Below, piece by piece: positions 1 through 9,165 of a DNA stretch of 64,000 nt. The translations under genes were made by a program, and so were the position numbers. Origin of the DNA: Fimbriimonadaceae bacterium. GTDB taxonomy: Bacteria > Armatimonadota > Fimbriimonadia > Fimbriimonadales > Fimbriimonadaceae. The notes beneath the pieces were generated by a model that was given only the letters and a program-made list of their open reading frames with translations, was not told where the DNA came from and did not search any database. Every line of letters starts with the position of its first letter. Position 1 is the first letter of the stretch. The stretch spans positions 1 to 64,000 of the forward strand of contig JAHCHO010000005.1 in the NCBI GenBank assembly GCA_026129685.1, written 5' to 3'.

Positions 1-1
1 G

Positions 2-61
2 ATCGCGGGCGTCCCGATTCGCCCCCACGAGGATCCGCTCCTGGATCGGCCCGCACCTTAG
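2..61 (+). CDS. Possible 3' end of a gene cut by the window edge
   Basis: A 19-codon open stretch runs in from the left edge and stops at TAG 59-61 (reading ...RPHEDPLLDRPAP). Its third codon positions are mostly G or C, as in the real genes here, so it may be the tail of a plus-strand gene converging on the hydrolase at 83. It is too short to assign a family or to exclude chance. Confidence 0.3.
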   Translation: MAGVPIRPHEDPLLDRPAP

Positions 62-82
62 GGTGACCCCTCGCCGTCGGGG

Positions 83-1072
83 CTAGAGGCGCTCGACGAA
101 GAACGACCGGACGGCGGCGAGAGCTTTAGGGGCGGGTGGCCCGGCAAAGCCCGGTTCCGAATCGTTCGCGACGGGCTTCAGGTTGTGGCTCGCACCCGGC
201 ACGATCAGCGAGACGGTCTCGCCCTTGGCCCTCGCCTTCAGCGCTTTCGCCAAGGGGGGCGCGTCCAGAGTGGCCGAGACTTGGATGTCCTTCTCGCCGT
301 TCAGAACGAGGGCGGCGCCTTCGAATCGGCGGCAAGCCTCGGTCGGATTCAGGTTGAGCCAGCCCTTGAAGTAAGGCCCGATATAGGCCGGGAACAACCC
401 TCGGAGTCCGGGCGACACGACGGCGGGGACCTCGCCGGTCCGGGCGATCTCGGCGGTTAGGCGGTCCAGTTCGTCGAGATAGGGCTTGCCCTGGTCGGCG
501 GGCAGTTTGGCGACCGAGCGGGCGATCTGGCTGTGGAGCACGTCCGAGATTCGACGACCGGGGGTCGAGAGGAGGGCGATCGCTTTGACCGGCCGGACCT
601 TCGCCCGTTCCACCATCGCAAGGACCAGGGACCCGCCTTCGCTGTGGCCGAGCAGGCCGAGTCTCGTCGCGTCCACCTCCTTGCAGGTTTTGAGGAACCC
701 GAACGCGGCCTCGGCGTCCTGGACGAAAGCGTCCCAGTCGAAGAAGCGCGGCATCGCCTTGGCGTCGCGCGGCCACTTGGCGGCGTAGCCGTGGGCGGCC
801 CGTTTGTCGAAGCGGAGGGAGGCGACGCCGTTGTTCGCAAGGTCGGTGGCGATGGACTTGAGGAGATCGGTGACGAGCAGGGGCTTTTGGTTGCCGTCGC
901 GGTCGGTCGGCCCGCTTCCGGGAAGGAGAAGGACGGCCGGGGAACGGACGGCTTTGGGCGGCGAGGCGAGGGTTCCGACGAGTTCGAACCCGTCGCGACC
1001 GGCAAAACGGACCTCCCTTTCCAGGGGGGCGGCTTCGGTGGCAAGGGCGAGGCCGAGGGCGACGCAAAGCAT
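83..1072 (-). CDS. Secreted alpha/beta hydrolase
   Basis: The 329-residue protein begins with a short hydrophobic signal-like segment (residues 1-15, ending AAP) and then the alpha/beta hydrolase fold of the dienelactone hydrolase/acyl-peptidase type. The visible catalytic set is Ser144 in the nucleophile elbow GHSEGG (142-147), Asp262 in NGEKD and His296 in GASHN. LLLPGSGPTDRDGN (48-61) is the oxyanion-side loop common to exported hydrolases of this group. It probably cleaves an ester or amide outside the cytoplasm, but the substrate cannot be read. A TAGACT hexamer lies 18 nt upstream of the ATG, so a short leader is likely. It is divergent from the isomerase gene. Confidence 0.85.
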   Translation of the reverse strand: MLCVALGLALATEAAPLEREVRFAGRDGFELVGTLASPPKAVRSPAVLLLPGSGPTDRDGNQKPLLVTDLLKSIATDLANNGVASLRFDKRAAHGYAAKWPRDAKAMPRFFDWDAFVQDAEAAFGFLKTCKEVDATRLGLLGHSEGGSLVLAMVERAKVRPVKAIALLSTPGRRISDVLHSQIARSVAKLPADQGKPYLDELDRLTAEIARTGEVPAVVSPGLRGLFPAYIGPYFKGWLNLNPTEACRRFEGAALVLNGEKDIQVSATLDAPPLAKALKARAKGETVSLIVPGASHNLKPVANDSEPGFAGPPAPKALAAVRSFFVERL

Positions 1073-1181
1073 GTTTGATAGTTTGCCAAGAGTCTAAAAG
1101 GTGGTTGGGTCCAAAGACACGCGAACGGATGGCGTCTCGGCCCATCGGGGCGTCGAGGGCTATGCCAGAATCGGTCCGATC

Positions 1182-1937
1182 ATGGCAATCCCGATCGCGC
1201 TCCAACTCTATTCCGTTCGCGAAGACTGCGCCAAAGACTTCCTGGGAATCATCGCTCAGGTCGCGAAGATGGGCTACGCGGGCGTCGAGTTCGCCGGCTA
1301 CCACGGCCACTCGGCGACGGACCTTCGCAAGTGTCTGGACGACAACGGTCTCGTCGCGCCTTCGACCCACACTCCCCTGAGCGCGCTGGCGGACGACCAG
1401 TTCGGGGCGACGGTGGAGTTGCACCACACGCTCGGCGCGGAGTTCGTGATCGTGCCCTGGATTCCGGACGATATGCACAACTCGATCGAGGCGTGCAAGA
1501 GGACGGGCGAGTTGTTCACGACGTTTGCGGAGAAACTCGCGCCGCACGGTTTGAAGACGGGATTCCACGCCCACGGTGGCGACATGCGCGAGCTTGCGGA
1601 CGGCAAGTCGGCGTACCATCACATCGCGTCCAGCACGCCGAGTTCGTTCGTCATGCAGTACGACACGGCGAACGGGATGTCGGGGGGCGCGGACCCGGTG
1701 CAACCGATTCTCGATTGGCCCGGCCGGGGCGCGACGGTCCACCTGAAGGAGTGGTCGGGCGAGCATGGGGCGAAGGTCATCGGCGAGGGCAACGTCCCCT
1801 GGAAGGCGGTGTTCGACGCGTGCGAGTCGGTCGCGGGCACCAAGTGGTACATCGTCGAGCATGAGTCCTACGAGGGCATGACGCCGATGCAGGCGGTCGA
1901 GAAGTGCCTTCAGAATCTGCGGGCGATGGGCAAGTAG
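1182..1937 (+). CDS. Sugar phosphate isomerase/epimerase (xylose isomerase-like TIM barrel)
   Basis: The 251-residue protein has the AP-endonuclease-2/xylose-isomerase-like TIM-barrel signatures: IALQLYSVREDC at the N-terminus, GFHAHGGD, QYDTANGMSGG, HLKEWSGEHG and EHESYEG at strand ends, which supply divalent-metal ligands (Glu, His, Asp) in this family. The frame is open further upstream, but ATG 1182 is chosen because the family always starts with MxxxIxLQLYSVR; the 27 codons before it have no family counterpart. Substrates of such proteins are usually keto-sugars or inositols. It is cytoplasmic, with no signal peptide. A strong hairpin follows the stop. Confidence 0.85.
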   Translation: MAIPIALQLYSVREDCAKDFLGIIAQVAKMGYAGVEFAGYHGHSATDLRKCLDDNGLVAPSTHTPLSALADDQFGATVELHHTLGAEFVIVPWIPDDMHNSIEACKRTGELFTTFAEKLAPHGLKTGFHAHGGDMRELADGKSAYHHIASSTPSSFVMQYDTANGMSGGADPVQPILDWPGRGATVHLKEWSGEHGAKVIGEGNVPWKAVFDACESVAGTKWYIVEHESYEGMTPMQAVEKCLQNLRAMGK

Positions 1938-1957
1938 CCCGGGCCACCGGGACACGA

Positions 1958-1989
1958 GACGCCCCCGGTGCGACCGCATCGGGGGCGTC
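1958..1989 (+). terminator. Hairpin terminator after the isomerase gene
   Basis: GACGCCCCCG (1958-1967) pairs perfectly with CGGGGGCGTC (1980-1989) around a 12-nt loop. An overlapping alternative pairs ACCGGGAC (1946-1953) with GTCCCGGT (1987-1994). There is no U-run. It lies 20 nt after the stop codon and ends 30 nt before the next gene's -10 element. Confidence 0.6.
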
Positions 1990-2019
1990 CCGGTGTTTGG
2001 CTTCCGGGTCGAGGATCGC

Positions 2020-2025
2020 TATACT
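2020..2025 (+). promoter_or_regulatory. -10 element of a leaderless promoter
   Basis: TATACT is followed by six bases and then GTG at 2032. At that distance transcription would start on or within a base or two of the start codon. This decides the start of the thioredoxin-like gene in favour of GTG 2032 over the in-frame ATG at 1993. Confidence 0.65.
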
Positions 2026-2031
2026 GGGGTC

Positions 2032-2523
2032 GTGAAAACGGCGTCTCTGCTTTCGGTTTTCCTCGTCCTGGGTCTCGCGTGTTCGGGAATGGGTCAGGCT
2101 TCGGCCACGGAGTCCGGCGCGGCCGCGAAGGCCGAACGGGTGAAGTTCGATCCGAAGCGAGACGCGGCGAAGGACATCGAAAACGCGATCGTGCGCGCCA
2201 AGAAGGAGAACAAGCGCATCATGCTGGACGTGGGCGGCGAGTGGTGCGGCTGGTGCCACAAGCTGGACGAGTTCTTCGCGACGAACCAGGAGGCGGGCGA
2301 CCTGTTGCGCAAGCGCTACGTCGTGGTGAAAGTGAACTTCAGCCCGGAGAACAAGAACGAAGCGGTGATTTCGCGGTACCCGAAGATCAACGGCTATCCG
2401 CACCTGTTCGTGCTGGACAAGACGGGCAAGCTGTTGCACTCGCAGGACACGGGCGAACTGGAAACGGGCGACCACCACGATGCGGCCAAGGTGGTTCCGT
2501 TCCTGAAGAAGTGGGCGGGCTGA
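2032..2523 (+). CDS. Exported thioredoxin-like protein
   Basis: The 163-residue protein starts at GTG (VKTASLL...). It has an N-terminal hydrophobic export signal of about 22 residues and one thioredoxin-fold domain. The redox motif is WCGWCHKLDE, with the cysteine pair at residues 72 and 75. This CGWC form and the following KINGYPHLFVLDKTG segment match the thioredoxin_7/DUF255-like periplasmic proteins rather than housekeeping thioredoxin. It probably reduces or forms disulfides in envelope proteins. The promoter TATACT sits directly upstream and a hairpin follows, so it appears monocistronic. Confidence 0.85.
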   Translation: MKTASLLSVFLVLGLACSGMGQASATESGAAAKAERVKFDPKRDAAKDIENAIVRAKKENKRIMLDVGGEWCGWCHKLDEFFATNQEAGDLLRKRYVVVKVNFSPENKNEAVISRYPKINGYPHLFVLDKTGKLLHSQDTGELETGDHHDAAKVVPFLKKWAG

Positions 2524-2539
2524 CGCCTCCTTTGGGATC

Positions 2540-2559
2540 GGCCGGCCCGAAGGCCGGCC
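2540..2559. terminator. Symmetric hairpin between convergent genes
   Basis: GGCCGGCC (2540-2547), the loop CGAA, and GGCCGGCC (2552-2559) form a perfect 8-bp stem with a tetraloop, 17 nt after the thioredoxin stop. A second hairpin, GACGCCC/GGGCGTC at 2595-2615, lies beside it. The pair sits in the 245-nt gap between convergent genes and could terminate both strands. I see no gene in this gap. Confidence 0.55.
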
Positions 2560-2768
2560 TTGCTACCATTGGAGGATAAGTGCTCCGTGACGGGGACGCC
2601 CCCGTTTCGGGCGTCGTCGAGGGTCTCATTATCCAACACTCTGCGGCCAAACGTGGTCGCAAAGTGCGTCACTTTGGCGGGTCGGACGGTGATCGCCGTC
2701 TTCCCGATTCGCAGATCCCTTCCGCTCTGCGTCGTTCGGAGGAGGTCCCGGAAGGTTCGATGGCGCGA

Positions 2769-3461
2769 TCATCCGACGAGAAAGCGGTAGCCGACGCCGG
2801 TCTCGGTGCGGACGTAGCGGGGTTGCACGGGGTCGGGTTCGATCTTCTGGCGGAGGGAGGCCATATGGACGCGCAGGGTGTGGGTCGCGTCCTCGTACTC
2901 CGGCCCCCAGATTTCGCGCAGGAGGTGCCGGTGCGTGAGCACCCGACCGGCCTGGCCGGCGAGCAGGGCGAGGAGCCGGTACTCGGTCGGGGTGAGGCGG
3001 ATCTCTCGCTCGCCCTGGAAAACCCGGCGGAGGGCCAAGTCAACCCGAAGGTCGCCCGCTTGGACCACGGACGGCGGTTCCACGGTCGCGACGTGCGCTC
3101 GGCGCACCGCCGCGCGGACGCGCGCCATCAGTTCGGCGAGGGAGAACGGCTTGGTCACGTAGTCGTCCGCCCCGGCGTCAAGGGCGAGCACCTTGTCGGA
3201 TTCCTGTCCACGGGCGGTCAGCACGATGACGGGCACGTCGGTCCACTCGCGGAGGCCACGGAGTACGTCCAGGCCGTCCTGATCGGGCAGACCGAGGTCG
3301 AGGAGGACGACGTCCGGTTGCCTCTGCGCCACCAACCGAACTCCTTCCTCGCCCGTTGCGGCCTCGATCCAAGCGACCTCGTCCGGGCCGACGCCGGCGC
3401 GCAGGAAGCGGCGGATCGGGGCTTCGTCCTCGATGACGACGACGCGGATGGGTTCAGCCAT
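2769..3461 (-). CDS. OmpR/KdpE-type response regulator
   Basis: The 230-residue protein has a receiver domain (residues 5-118) with the acid pair Glu11/Asp12, phospho-acceptor Asp55 in LLDLGLPD, Thr82 and Lys104 in TKPFS. A winged-helix OmpR/PhoB DNA-binding domain follows (about 130-228, TPTEYRLLALLAGQAGRVLTH...VGYRFL). Overall it is closest to KdpE. No histidine kinase lies beside it. It follows the potassium-permease-like gene on the same strand with a 51-nt gap, so the two are probably co-transcribed. The pairing suggests potassium-linked control, which is an inference from context. Confidence 0.9.
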   Translation of the reverse strand: MAEPIRVVVIEDEAPIRRFLRAGVGPDEVAWIEAATGEEGVRLVAQRQPDVVLLDLGLPDQDGLDVLRGLREWTDVPVIVLTARGQESDKVLALDAGADDYVTKPFSLAELMARVRAAVRRAHVATVEPPSVVQAGDLRVDLALRRVFQGEREIRLTPTEYRLLALLAGQAGRVLTHRHLLREIWGPEYEDATHTLRVHMASLRQKIEPDPVQPRYVRTETGVGYRFLVG

Positions 3462-3512
3462 GGGTTCGCTCGATCACCATCGCGATTAGACCCGAGCCAA
3501 GGGGAGCGCGCG

Positions 3513-5384
3513 TCATTCGAAGAAATAGCGGACGTTGGAGACCACGACGTTTCGGCGCTTGCCGAGGGCACGCTTGAGTTGGGCGGCAACGTTCTCCTGT
3601 AGAAGCCGGTCGTACCACCGAGTGGGAACCGACTCGGGCACGATCACGGTGACAAGGCGGTTCGGGTTCTGTTCGCGCATCTCGTCGATGTACTCCAACA
3701 CGGGCTCGATCAGGGACCGGTAGGGAGAGTCGATCACGACGAGCGGGGTGTCTTCGGCGTACGCCTCCCAGTCCTTGCGGATCGTCGGCACGGCGCGGCG
3801 ATCCAGGGTGACGTGCAGTCCGCGCACCTCTCCGTGGAGCGCGCGGGCGTACCGCAAGGCGGCGAGAATGCCCCGGTTGAAGCGGGGAACCAGGAGGATG
3901 GCGGCTTGGTGGTCGACCGTACGATCTTGGGTGCCGGGCAACGTCAGTTGGTCGGCCATCGCGCGATACCGTCGGAAGACGCCGACCAGGCCCAAGGAAG
4001 CGAGGCAAATCAGAACGAGGACGATCCACGCCCCCTCGGCGAACTTGGTGACGAGGATGACCAAGGCGACGACGCCCGTGCACGCGCCGCCGATGCCATT
4101 CACGACGGTCTTGCCCCGCCACCCTCGACCACGGTCCTTGAGCCAGTGTCGCACCATCCCCGTTTGGGAGAGGGTGAAGGCGGTGAAGACGCCGACCGCA
4201 TAGAGGGGCAGCAAGAGGTCCAGTTCGCCACGAAAGTGGGTCACCAAGGCGATGGCCAGAACGGCGAGGACGAGGATGCCGTTCTGATAGACGAGGCGAT
4301 CGCCCTGTCGCGCCAGCGGGCGCGGAAGGTAGCCGTCGCGCGCGAGGATGCTGGCGAGTCGCGGGAAGTCGGCGAAGGCGGTGTTGGCGGCGAGGATGAG
4401 GATGGTGGCGGTCGCCACTTGGATGGCGAAGAAGCCGAGGCTGTTCGGGCCGAACACGAAGGAAGCGATTTGGGAGACGACGGTTCGGTACTGTGGGTTC
4501 GCGGTGGCGTGGAGGGAGACGGTCGGCAGGTAGCGGATGAGGAATCCGGTACCCAGGAACATGGCGATCATGAGGGCGGCGAGCCAGCGCAGGCAGAGGA
4601 CGGCGTGGTGGGACTCGGGCTTTCGGAAGGCGGGGACCCCGTTGCTGATCGCCTCGACTCCGGTGAGGGCGACGCACCCGGCGGAGAACGAGCGGAGAAG
4701 CACCAGGACGAACGGGAAGGCTGCCTCGCTCCCGATCACGCCGGGGTCGGCGACCACGGTCTGGTGGGGAGGGGCGGACCCGAACACGCGGAACACGCCG
4801 AACCCGATCATGGTCAGCATGCCGACGACGAACCCGTACGAAGGCAGGGCAAAGAGCATTCCGGATTCGCGAACGCCGCGCAGATTGGCCCAGGCGATGA
4901 GCGCGATGAAGGCGACGTTCATCGGGATGAGGGAGGCATGGAGGGCGGGGAAGGCGGAGACCAGGGCGGCGACGCCCGCCGCGACGCTGACGGCGACGGT
5001 CAGGACGTAGTCGATGAGGAGGGCGGAGGCGGCGACGACGGAGGGGATGCGGCCGAGGTTGTCCGAAGCGACGATGTAGGAGCCGCCCCCGGTCGGATAG
5101 GCGCGGACGGTCTGTTGGTAGGAGACGACGACGATGAGGTAGAGGGCACAGATGGAGAGGGTGATGGCGGGCTGGACGGCCATCGCGGCGACCCCGGCAA
5201 GGACGAGGATGCCGACGATCGCCTCGGTCGCGTAGGCGGCCGACGACAGGGCGTCGGAGGCGAACACGGGGAGACCCAGGAAGAGGGACAGACGCTCGTG
5301 GTGCTCGCGCGCGGTCGGGATCGGCCGGCCCAGGAGGATGCGGCGGAGCCGTTGGGATGGGGAGAGCGGTTTGGTGATGGCCAC
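3513..5384 (-). CDS. KimA/YdaO-like potassium permease (APC superfamily)
   Basis: The 623-residue protein has about 12 hydrophobic segments over residues 55-460 and a cytoplasmic C-terminal domain (about 475-623). SDALSSAAYATE (43-54) and YPTGGGSYIV (96-105) match the KimA group of proton-coupled potassium importers within the APC superfamily. The C-terminal part looks like the universal-stress-protein-like domain that carries the c-di-AMP switch in KimA. In poorer annotations such proteins are called amino-acid permeases. The KdpE-like regulator follows on the same strand, supporting potassium as the substrate. The substrate is inferred from family and context. Confidence 0.8.
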   Translation of the reverse strand: MAITKPLSPSQRLRRILLGRPIPTAREHHERLSLFLGLPVFASDALSSAAYATEAIVGILVLAGVAAMAVQPAITLSICALYLIVVVSYQQTVRAYPTGGGSYIVASDNLGRIPSVVAASALLIDYVLTVAVSVAAGVAALVSAFPALHASLIPMNVAFIALIAWANLRGVRESGMLFALPSYGFVVGMLTMIGFGVFRVFGSAPPHQTVVADPGVIGSEAAFPFVLVLLRSFSAGCVALTGVEAISNGVPAFRKPESHHAVLCLRWLAALMIAMFLGTGFLIRYLPTVSLHATANPQYRTVVSQIASFVFGPNSLGFFAIQVATATILILAANTAFADFPRLASILARDGYLPRPLARQGDRLVYQNGILVLAVLAIALVTHFRGELDLLLPLYAVGVFTAFTLSQTGMVRHWLKDRGRGWRGKTVVNGIGGACTGVVALVILVTKFAEGAWIVLVLICLASLGLVGVFRRYRAMADQLTLPGTQDRTVDHQAAILLVPRFNRGILAALRYARALHGEVRGLHVTLDRRAVPTIRKDWEAYAEDTPLVVIDSPYRSLIEPVLEYIDEMREQNPNRLVTVIVPESVPTRWYDRLLQENVAAQLKRALGKRRNVVVSNVRYFFE

Positions 5385-5514
5385 GGTAAGGCGCCCCGAG
5401 GGCTTGATCCAAGGGTGGCCGGAGGCGGGATCAAGTTCGCGTCAAGAGAGGGGCGAGGGGGTCAAGACGGCGACAAGATTGGGCGACACGCGTTGACGTC
5501 GGTCGGCGGCTCGG

Positions 5515-8500
5515 TCAGCCAACGAGGAAGTCGCGGGTGGCGATGGGGAGACGATCCTCGCGTTCGCGGCCGAGGGCGAGGAGGACGGGGCGGTAGGGGA
5601 AGACCCGGTGGGCGAGGAAGGCGGTGTGGCCATCGCGGTCTTGCGCCTCGCCGAGGATGGTGACGTACGGGGAGCAAACGATGGCGTGGCCGTCGCGCCG
5701 ATAGGCGGCGTCGAAGCAGGTGACGTTGAGGAGACCGGTCTCGTCCTCGAGGTCGAAGAACACGACGCGTCGGCCGCTGGGCGTCGGGGGAAAGCGCAGA
5801 CGGATGGGGTTGCCGACGACGATCGCTTTGCGACCGGGTTCCAGGGCTTTCGCCTGGGCGGCGGTGATCCCCCCTCGGCTCGCGACGCGATCGCGTTCGA
5901 AACGCATCAGGTGCCGGCGGACGTCGAGGCCAAGGATACGACGCTCGTGGATCGCCTTTTCGACCTCGTTGAAGTCGTCGACGTCGGTCGGGAGGTGGGG
6001 GTCGGGCAGATCGAGGGACAGCACGGACCCGTCCCCATCGAGGTAGGGTCGCATCGCCCGAGCGTGAGCGAGGGCGTCCGGGATCGCCCAAAGAAGCGCG
6101 CGCCGGTTGGGGTGGGCGGAATCGAACGCGCCGCAGAGGATCAGGCGTTCGAGTTCGTCGCGATTCGGACGAATGCGGGCGACGCCGTCGAAGAACGAGG
6201 CGAAGCGGTCGGGGATGGGGCCGCCGGCGACGATGCGCTCCCGAGTTTCTTTCGACAGCCCCGACACTTGCATGAGTCCGATGCGGATGCCTCCGCTCGG
6301 GAACACCCATTGCGGGTCCTCTTCCGAGCGGACGTCCTCGACGGTGAACGGCTCGAAGGAGGCATTGACGTCCACGCCGAGGATCCGGACGCCGCGCGTC
6401 CGGGCTTCGTTGCAGAGGGTACACGGCCCGTAGTAGCCGGCGGGCTGGGCGCTGAGGAGGGAAGCGAAGTACTCGGCGGGGAAGTTCTGTTGGCAGTAGA
6501 CCGATCGGAGCGAGATTTCGGCGAAGGCGAGGGCGTGTCCCTGGGCGAAACCGTAGCCTTTGAAGCCGGAGACCAGTTCGAAGACGTGTCCGGCGACGGC
6601 CTCCCCGTAGCCGCGATCCCGGACGCGGGCGATCACCTCGGCTTGGATGGCGAGGCCGTAATCTTCGCGGCGGCGCTTGTGGATGGCGTCGCGGATGTCC
6701 TCCGCCTCACCGGAGGAGTAACCGGCGAAGGTCTGGAGCAGCTGGTCGACTTGCTCCTGAAAGACGATGATGCCGTAGGTGTGGCCGAGGATGCGCTCCA
6801 GTTCGGGGTGGAGGAAGGAGTACGGCTTGCCCCGGCGGCGGGCGATCAGTTCGTTGATCTTGACGGCGCCGCCGACGCCGGGGCGGATGCCCGCCTGGAC
6901 GAGACTGGCGTCGGTGAGGTCCTGGGTACGGATGCGGATATGGGCCTGGCGCATGGCCGGGGACGCGGACTGGGGGATGCCGATGAGTTCGCCGGAACGC
7001 ATCGTGCGATAGACCTCGGGGTCCTCGAGCGAGATTTGATCGACGTTGAAGGCGGGTTCCTGAAGTCGGATGCGCCGCTCGGCGCCCGCGAGGACGTCCT
7101 GGCCGCGCAGGCAGAGAACGTCGAACTTGTCGAAGTAGTGCTTGGCGCTTCGCTTGTCCCATTGGATGATCCGGAGATTGGGTTCGGTCCAGTCCTCCTC
7201 GCTCGTGCCGGGTCCGGCGGACCATTGGACGGGGACGGTTTCGGCAAGAGGGCGCGAGGAGATCACGACCCCGGAGGAATGGCAACGCATGTTGCGCGGC
7301 ACGTCCATGAGTTGCTCGGCGAGGCGAAACACCCATCGGAAGCGCTCTTTGGAAATGCCGCTTTCACGGAGTTCGGGACGGGATTCGAGAGCGGCCTCGA
7401 GCCGATCGGGGGAAATGCCGCCGTGGACCCTCTTGGCGAGGAAGCCGATGGCGGACTCGGGGAGTCCCATCGCTTTGCCGACCTCGCGGATGATGCCGCG
7501 CGAACAGAACGCGCCGATGGCGGCGACGGTCGCCACTCGATCCGGTCCGTACTTTCGGATGAGGTAATTGCGGACATCGTCGCGCCGCTTGGCCTCGAAG
7601 TCTAGGTCGATGTCGGGGCGTTTGCTTCCGTCGTCGGGGAGGAAGCGGTCGAAGTGGAGGTTGTGGGCGTCGGCGTCGATCCGAGAAAGCCCGAGGCAGT
7701 AGGCGACGACGGAGTCCACGACCGATCCTCGCCCGCTGAAGAGGATGCCTTGGGACCGTGCCCACCCGCAGGCGTCCCAGGCGACGAGGAAGTGCTGGGC
7801 GAAGTCGAGGCGGACGATGCGTTCGAGTTCCAGGTCTAGGCGTCGGCGCAGGCGGGGGACGATCTTGGGATAGCGGGCGTGGGCGCCTTGGTAGACCACC
7901 TCTCGCAGGACGTGGCCGGGGTTGGCGTACAACTCGGGGAGTTGGGTTCGGGCGGGGAGGACGTCGTCGTCGCAGCGGTCGGCGACGCGAAGGGTGTTTT
8001 CGACGAGATCGGGGCGATCGGCGTAGAGGGCGGCGATTTCGGAGGCGGTGCGGAAGAAGCGCTCGCCGTTGAGGGCGCGATCCGGACGGTCGGCGAGGGG
8101 CGGTTGGGTCGGGGCGCGGCGCGGCTTGCGGCCGAGGATTTCGTCCACCGTGCAGAGCGTTTGCGCGCAGACCAGGATGTCTTGGGCGGGGAATCGGTCG
8201 CGGCGGGGGTGGGTGATCGCACCGCCGGCGACGGGGGTGAGGCCGAGTTCGTCGGCGAGAGCGAGGAGGTGCGCGCCGACGTTGCGCTCCCAGGGCAGGT
8301 AGCAGCGCTCGATTTCGACGAACAGGTTGCCCGCGCCGTAAACGGCGGCCAGGCGGCGGAGGAGTTCGCGGGCTTCGTCGAAGCGGCGTCGGGTGAGGAG
8401 ACGATCCACGGGACCCAAGTCGCCGCCGGTGAGACAGACGAGATCGCGGGCGTGACGTTCGAGCCGTTCCCAACTCCCGAGCGGAAAAAGGCGCGGCTCG

Positions 8501-9165
8501 CCGATGTGGCAGGCGGTGACGAGTTGGGAGAGGCTCTCGTAACCGCGTTTGCTTCGCGCGATGAGGACGATCTCGCCCCCCTCGGGGAGTTCGACGGTGA
8601 CGCCGACGAGCGGTTTGACGCCGGCCTTTCGAGCGGCGCGGACGAACTCGACCGCCCCGACCAGCGAGTGCGGGTCCGCGATGGCGACGGCGGGGCAACC
8701 CGCCTCGCGGGCAAGGACGGGAATCTCCTCGGCGAGGGTGCAGGACCGGCCGAAGGCATAGCCGCTGAGGACGTGGAGCGGGACCCAAGGCGGCGCGGGG
8801 ACGGACCGCCCGATCTTGAGGCCGGTCGCGGAAGAGGGCAGGGATCGGTCGAGGTAGTGGTCGGCCATTCTCCCCTTGCCGACACGTTCGGGAAGCACGA
8901 CCTCGCGGGGCATCGCGCCGACGGCGACGGACACCTTCTCGTCGCGGCGCTTGCGGATTCGAAGGGACCATTCCTCGGTGTTGTCCTCGTCGAACCGGTC
9001 GGGACCATGGTGGTCGGCGTTCCCGAGGCTGGGGAGTTCGCGGGTTTCCTCGCGCACGATGCCGGACGCGTCGCGAACGCGAACCACCTCGCGGGAAGGT
9101 TCGAGATTCCACCACTCGCCGGCCTCGCGCCAGCGAGCGATCACGTCAGGCCCATCCGGTCGCAT
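5515..9165 (-). CDS. dnaE2: Error-prone DNA polymerase III alpha subunit, DnaE2
   Basis: The 1216-residue C-family polymerase carries the catalytic block PDIDLDFE (517-524), SGRGSVVDSVVAYCLGL (477-493) before it, and a C-terminal OB fold (about 1120-1190). The PHP domain at 128-190 is degenerate: the usual HxHxxS start reads PLHVLS, so metal-dependent nuclease activity is unlikely. Residues 1-125 precede the normal start of DnaE2; residues 8-40 (RWREAGEWWN and EPSREVVRV) resemble small DUF6504-type proteins often found beside imuB. Met100 is an alternative start. The gene overlaps imuB by 20 nt and is translated from the same mRNA, as in ImuA-ImuB-DnaE2 translesion-synthesis cassettes. Confidence 0.92.
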   Translation of the reverse strand: MRPDGPDVIARWREAGEWWNLEPSREVVRVRDASGIVREETRELPSLGNADHHGPDRFDEDNTEEWSLRIRKRRDEKVSVAVGAMPREVVLPERVGKGRMADHYLDRSLPSSATGLKIGRSVPAPPWVPLHVLSGYAFGRSCTLAEEIPVLAREAGCPAVAIADPHSLVGAVEFVRAARKAGVKPLVGVTVELPEGGEIVLIARSKRGYESLSQLVTACHIGEPRLFPLGSWERLERHARDLVCLTGGDLGPVDRLLTRRRFDEARELLRRLAAVYGAGNLFVEIERCYLPWERNVGAHLLALADELGLTPVAGGAITHPRRDRFPAQDILVCAQTLCTVDEILGRKPRRAPTQPPLADRPDRALNGERFFRTASEIAALYADRPDLVENTLRVADRCDDDVLPARTQLPELYANPGHVLREVVYQGAHARYPKIVPRLRRRLDLELERIVRLDFAQHFLVAWDACGWARSQGILFSGRGSVVDSVVAYCLGLSRIDADAHNLHFDRFLPDDGSKRPDIDLDFEAKRRDDVRNYLIRKYGPDRVATVAAIGAFCSRGIIREVGKAMGLPESAIGFLAKRVHGGISPDRLEAALESRPELRESGISKERFRWVFRLAEQLMDVPRNMRCHSSGVVISSRPLAETVPVQWSAGPGTSEEDWTEPNLRIIQWDKRSAKHYFDKFDVLCLRGQDVLAGAERRIRLQEPAFNVDQISLEDPEVYRTMRSGELIGIPQSASPAMRQAHIRIRTQDLTDASLVQAGIRPGVGGAVKINELIARRRGKPYSFLHPELERILGHTYGIIVFQEQVDQLLQTFAGYSSGEAEDIRDAIHKRRREDYGLAIQAEVIARVRDRGYGEAVAGHVFELVSGFKGYGFAQGHALAFAEISLRSVYCQQNFPAEYFASLLSAQPAGYYGPCTLCNEARTRGVRILGVDVNASFEPFTVEDVRSEEDPQWVFPSGGIRIGLMQVSGLSKETRERIVAGGPIPDRFASFFDGVARIRPNRDELERLILCGAFDSAHPNRRALLWAIPDALAHARAMRPYLDGDGSVLSLDLPDPHLPTDVDDFNEVEKAIHERRILGLDVRRHLMRFERDRVASRGGITAAQAKALEPGRKAIVVGNPIRLRFPPTPSGRRVVFFDLEDETGLLNVTCFDAAYRRDGHAIVCSPYVTILGEAQDRDGHTAFLAHRVFPYRPVLLALGREREDRLPIATRDFLVG

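Noticed and set aside
126-1979. 617-codon minus-strand frame
   Set aside because: An Arg/Pro-rich shadow of the hydrolase and isomerase genes, which have clear catalytic motifs in their own frames.
2580-2768. GTG with a GGAGG upstream at 2571-2575 opening a frame into the response regulator's antisense
   Set aside because: The frame continues as the antisense of the regulator, has no recognisable protein pattern, and the region contains hairpins that fit a terminator instead.
3813-5663. 616-codon plus-strand frame rich in Gly, Asp, Glu
   Set aside because: It lies antisense to the KimA-like permease, has no family pattern, and its composition is what high GC3 produces on the opposite strand.
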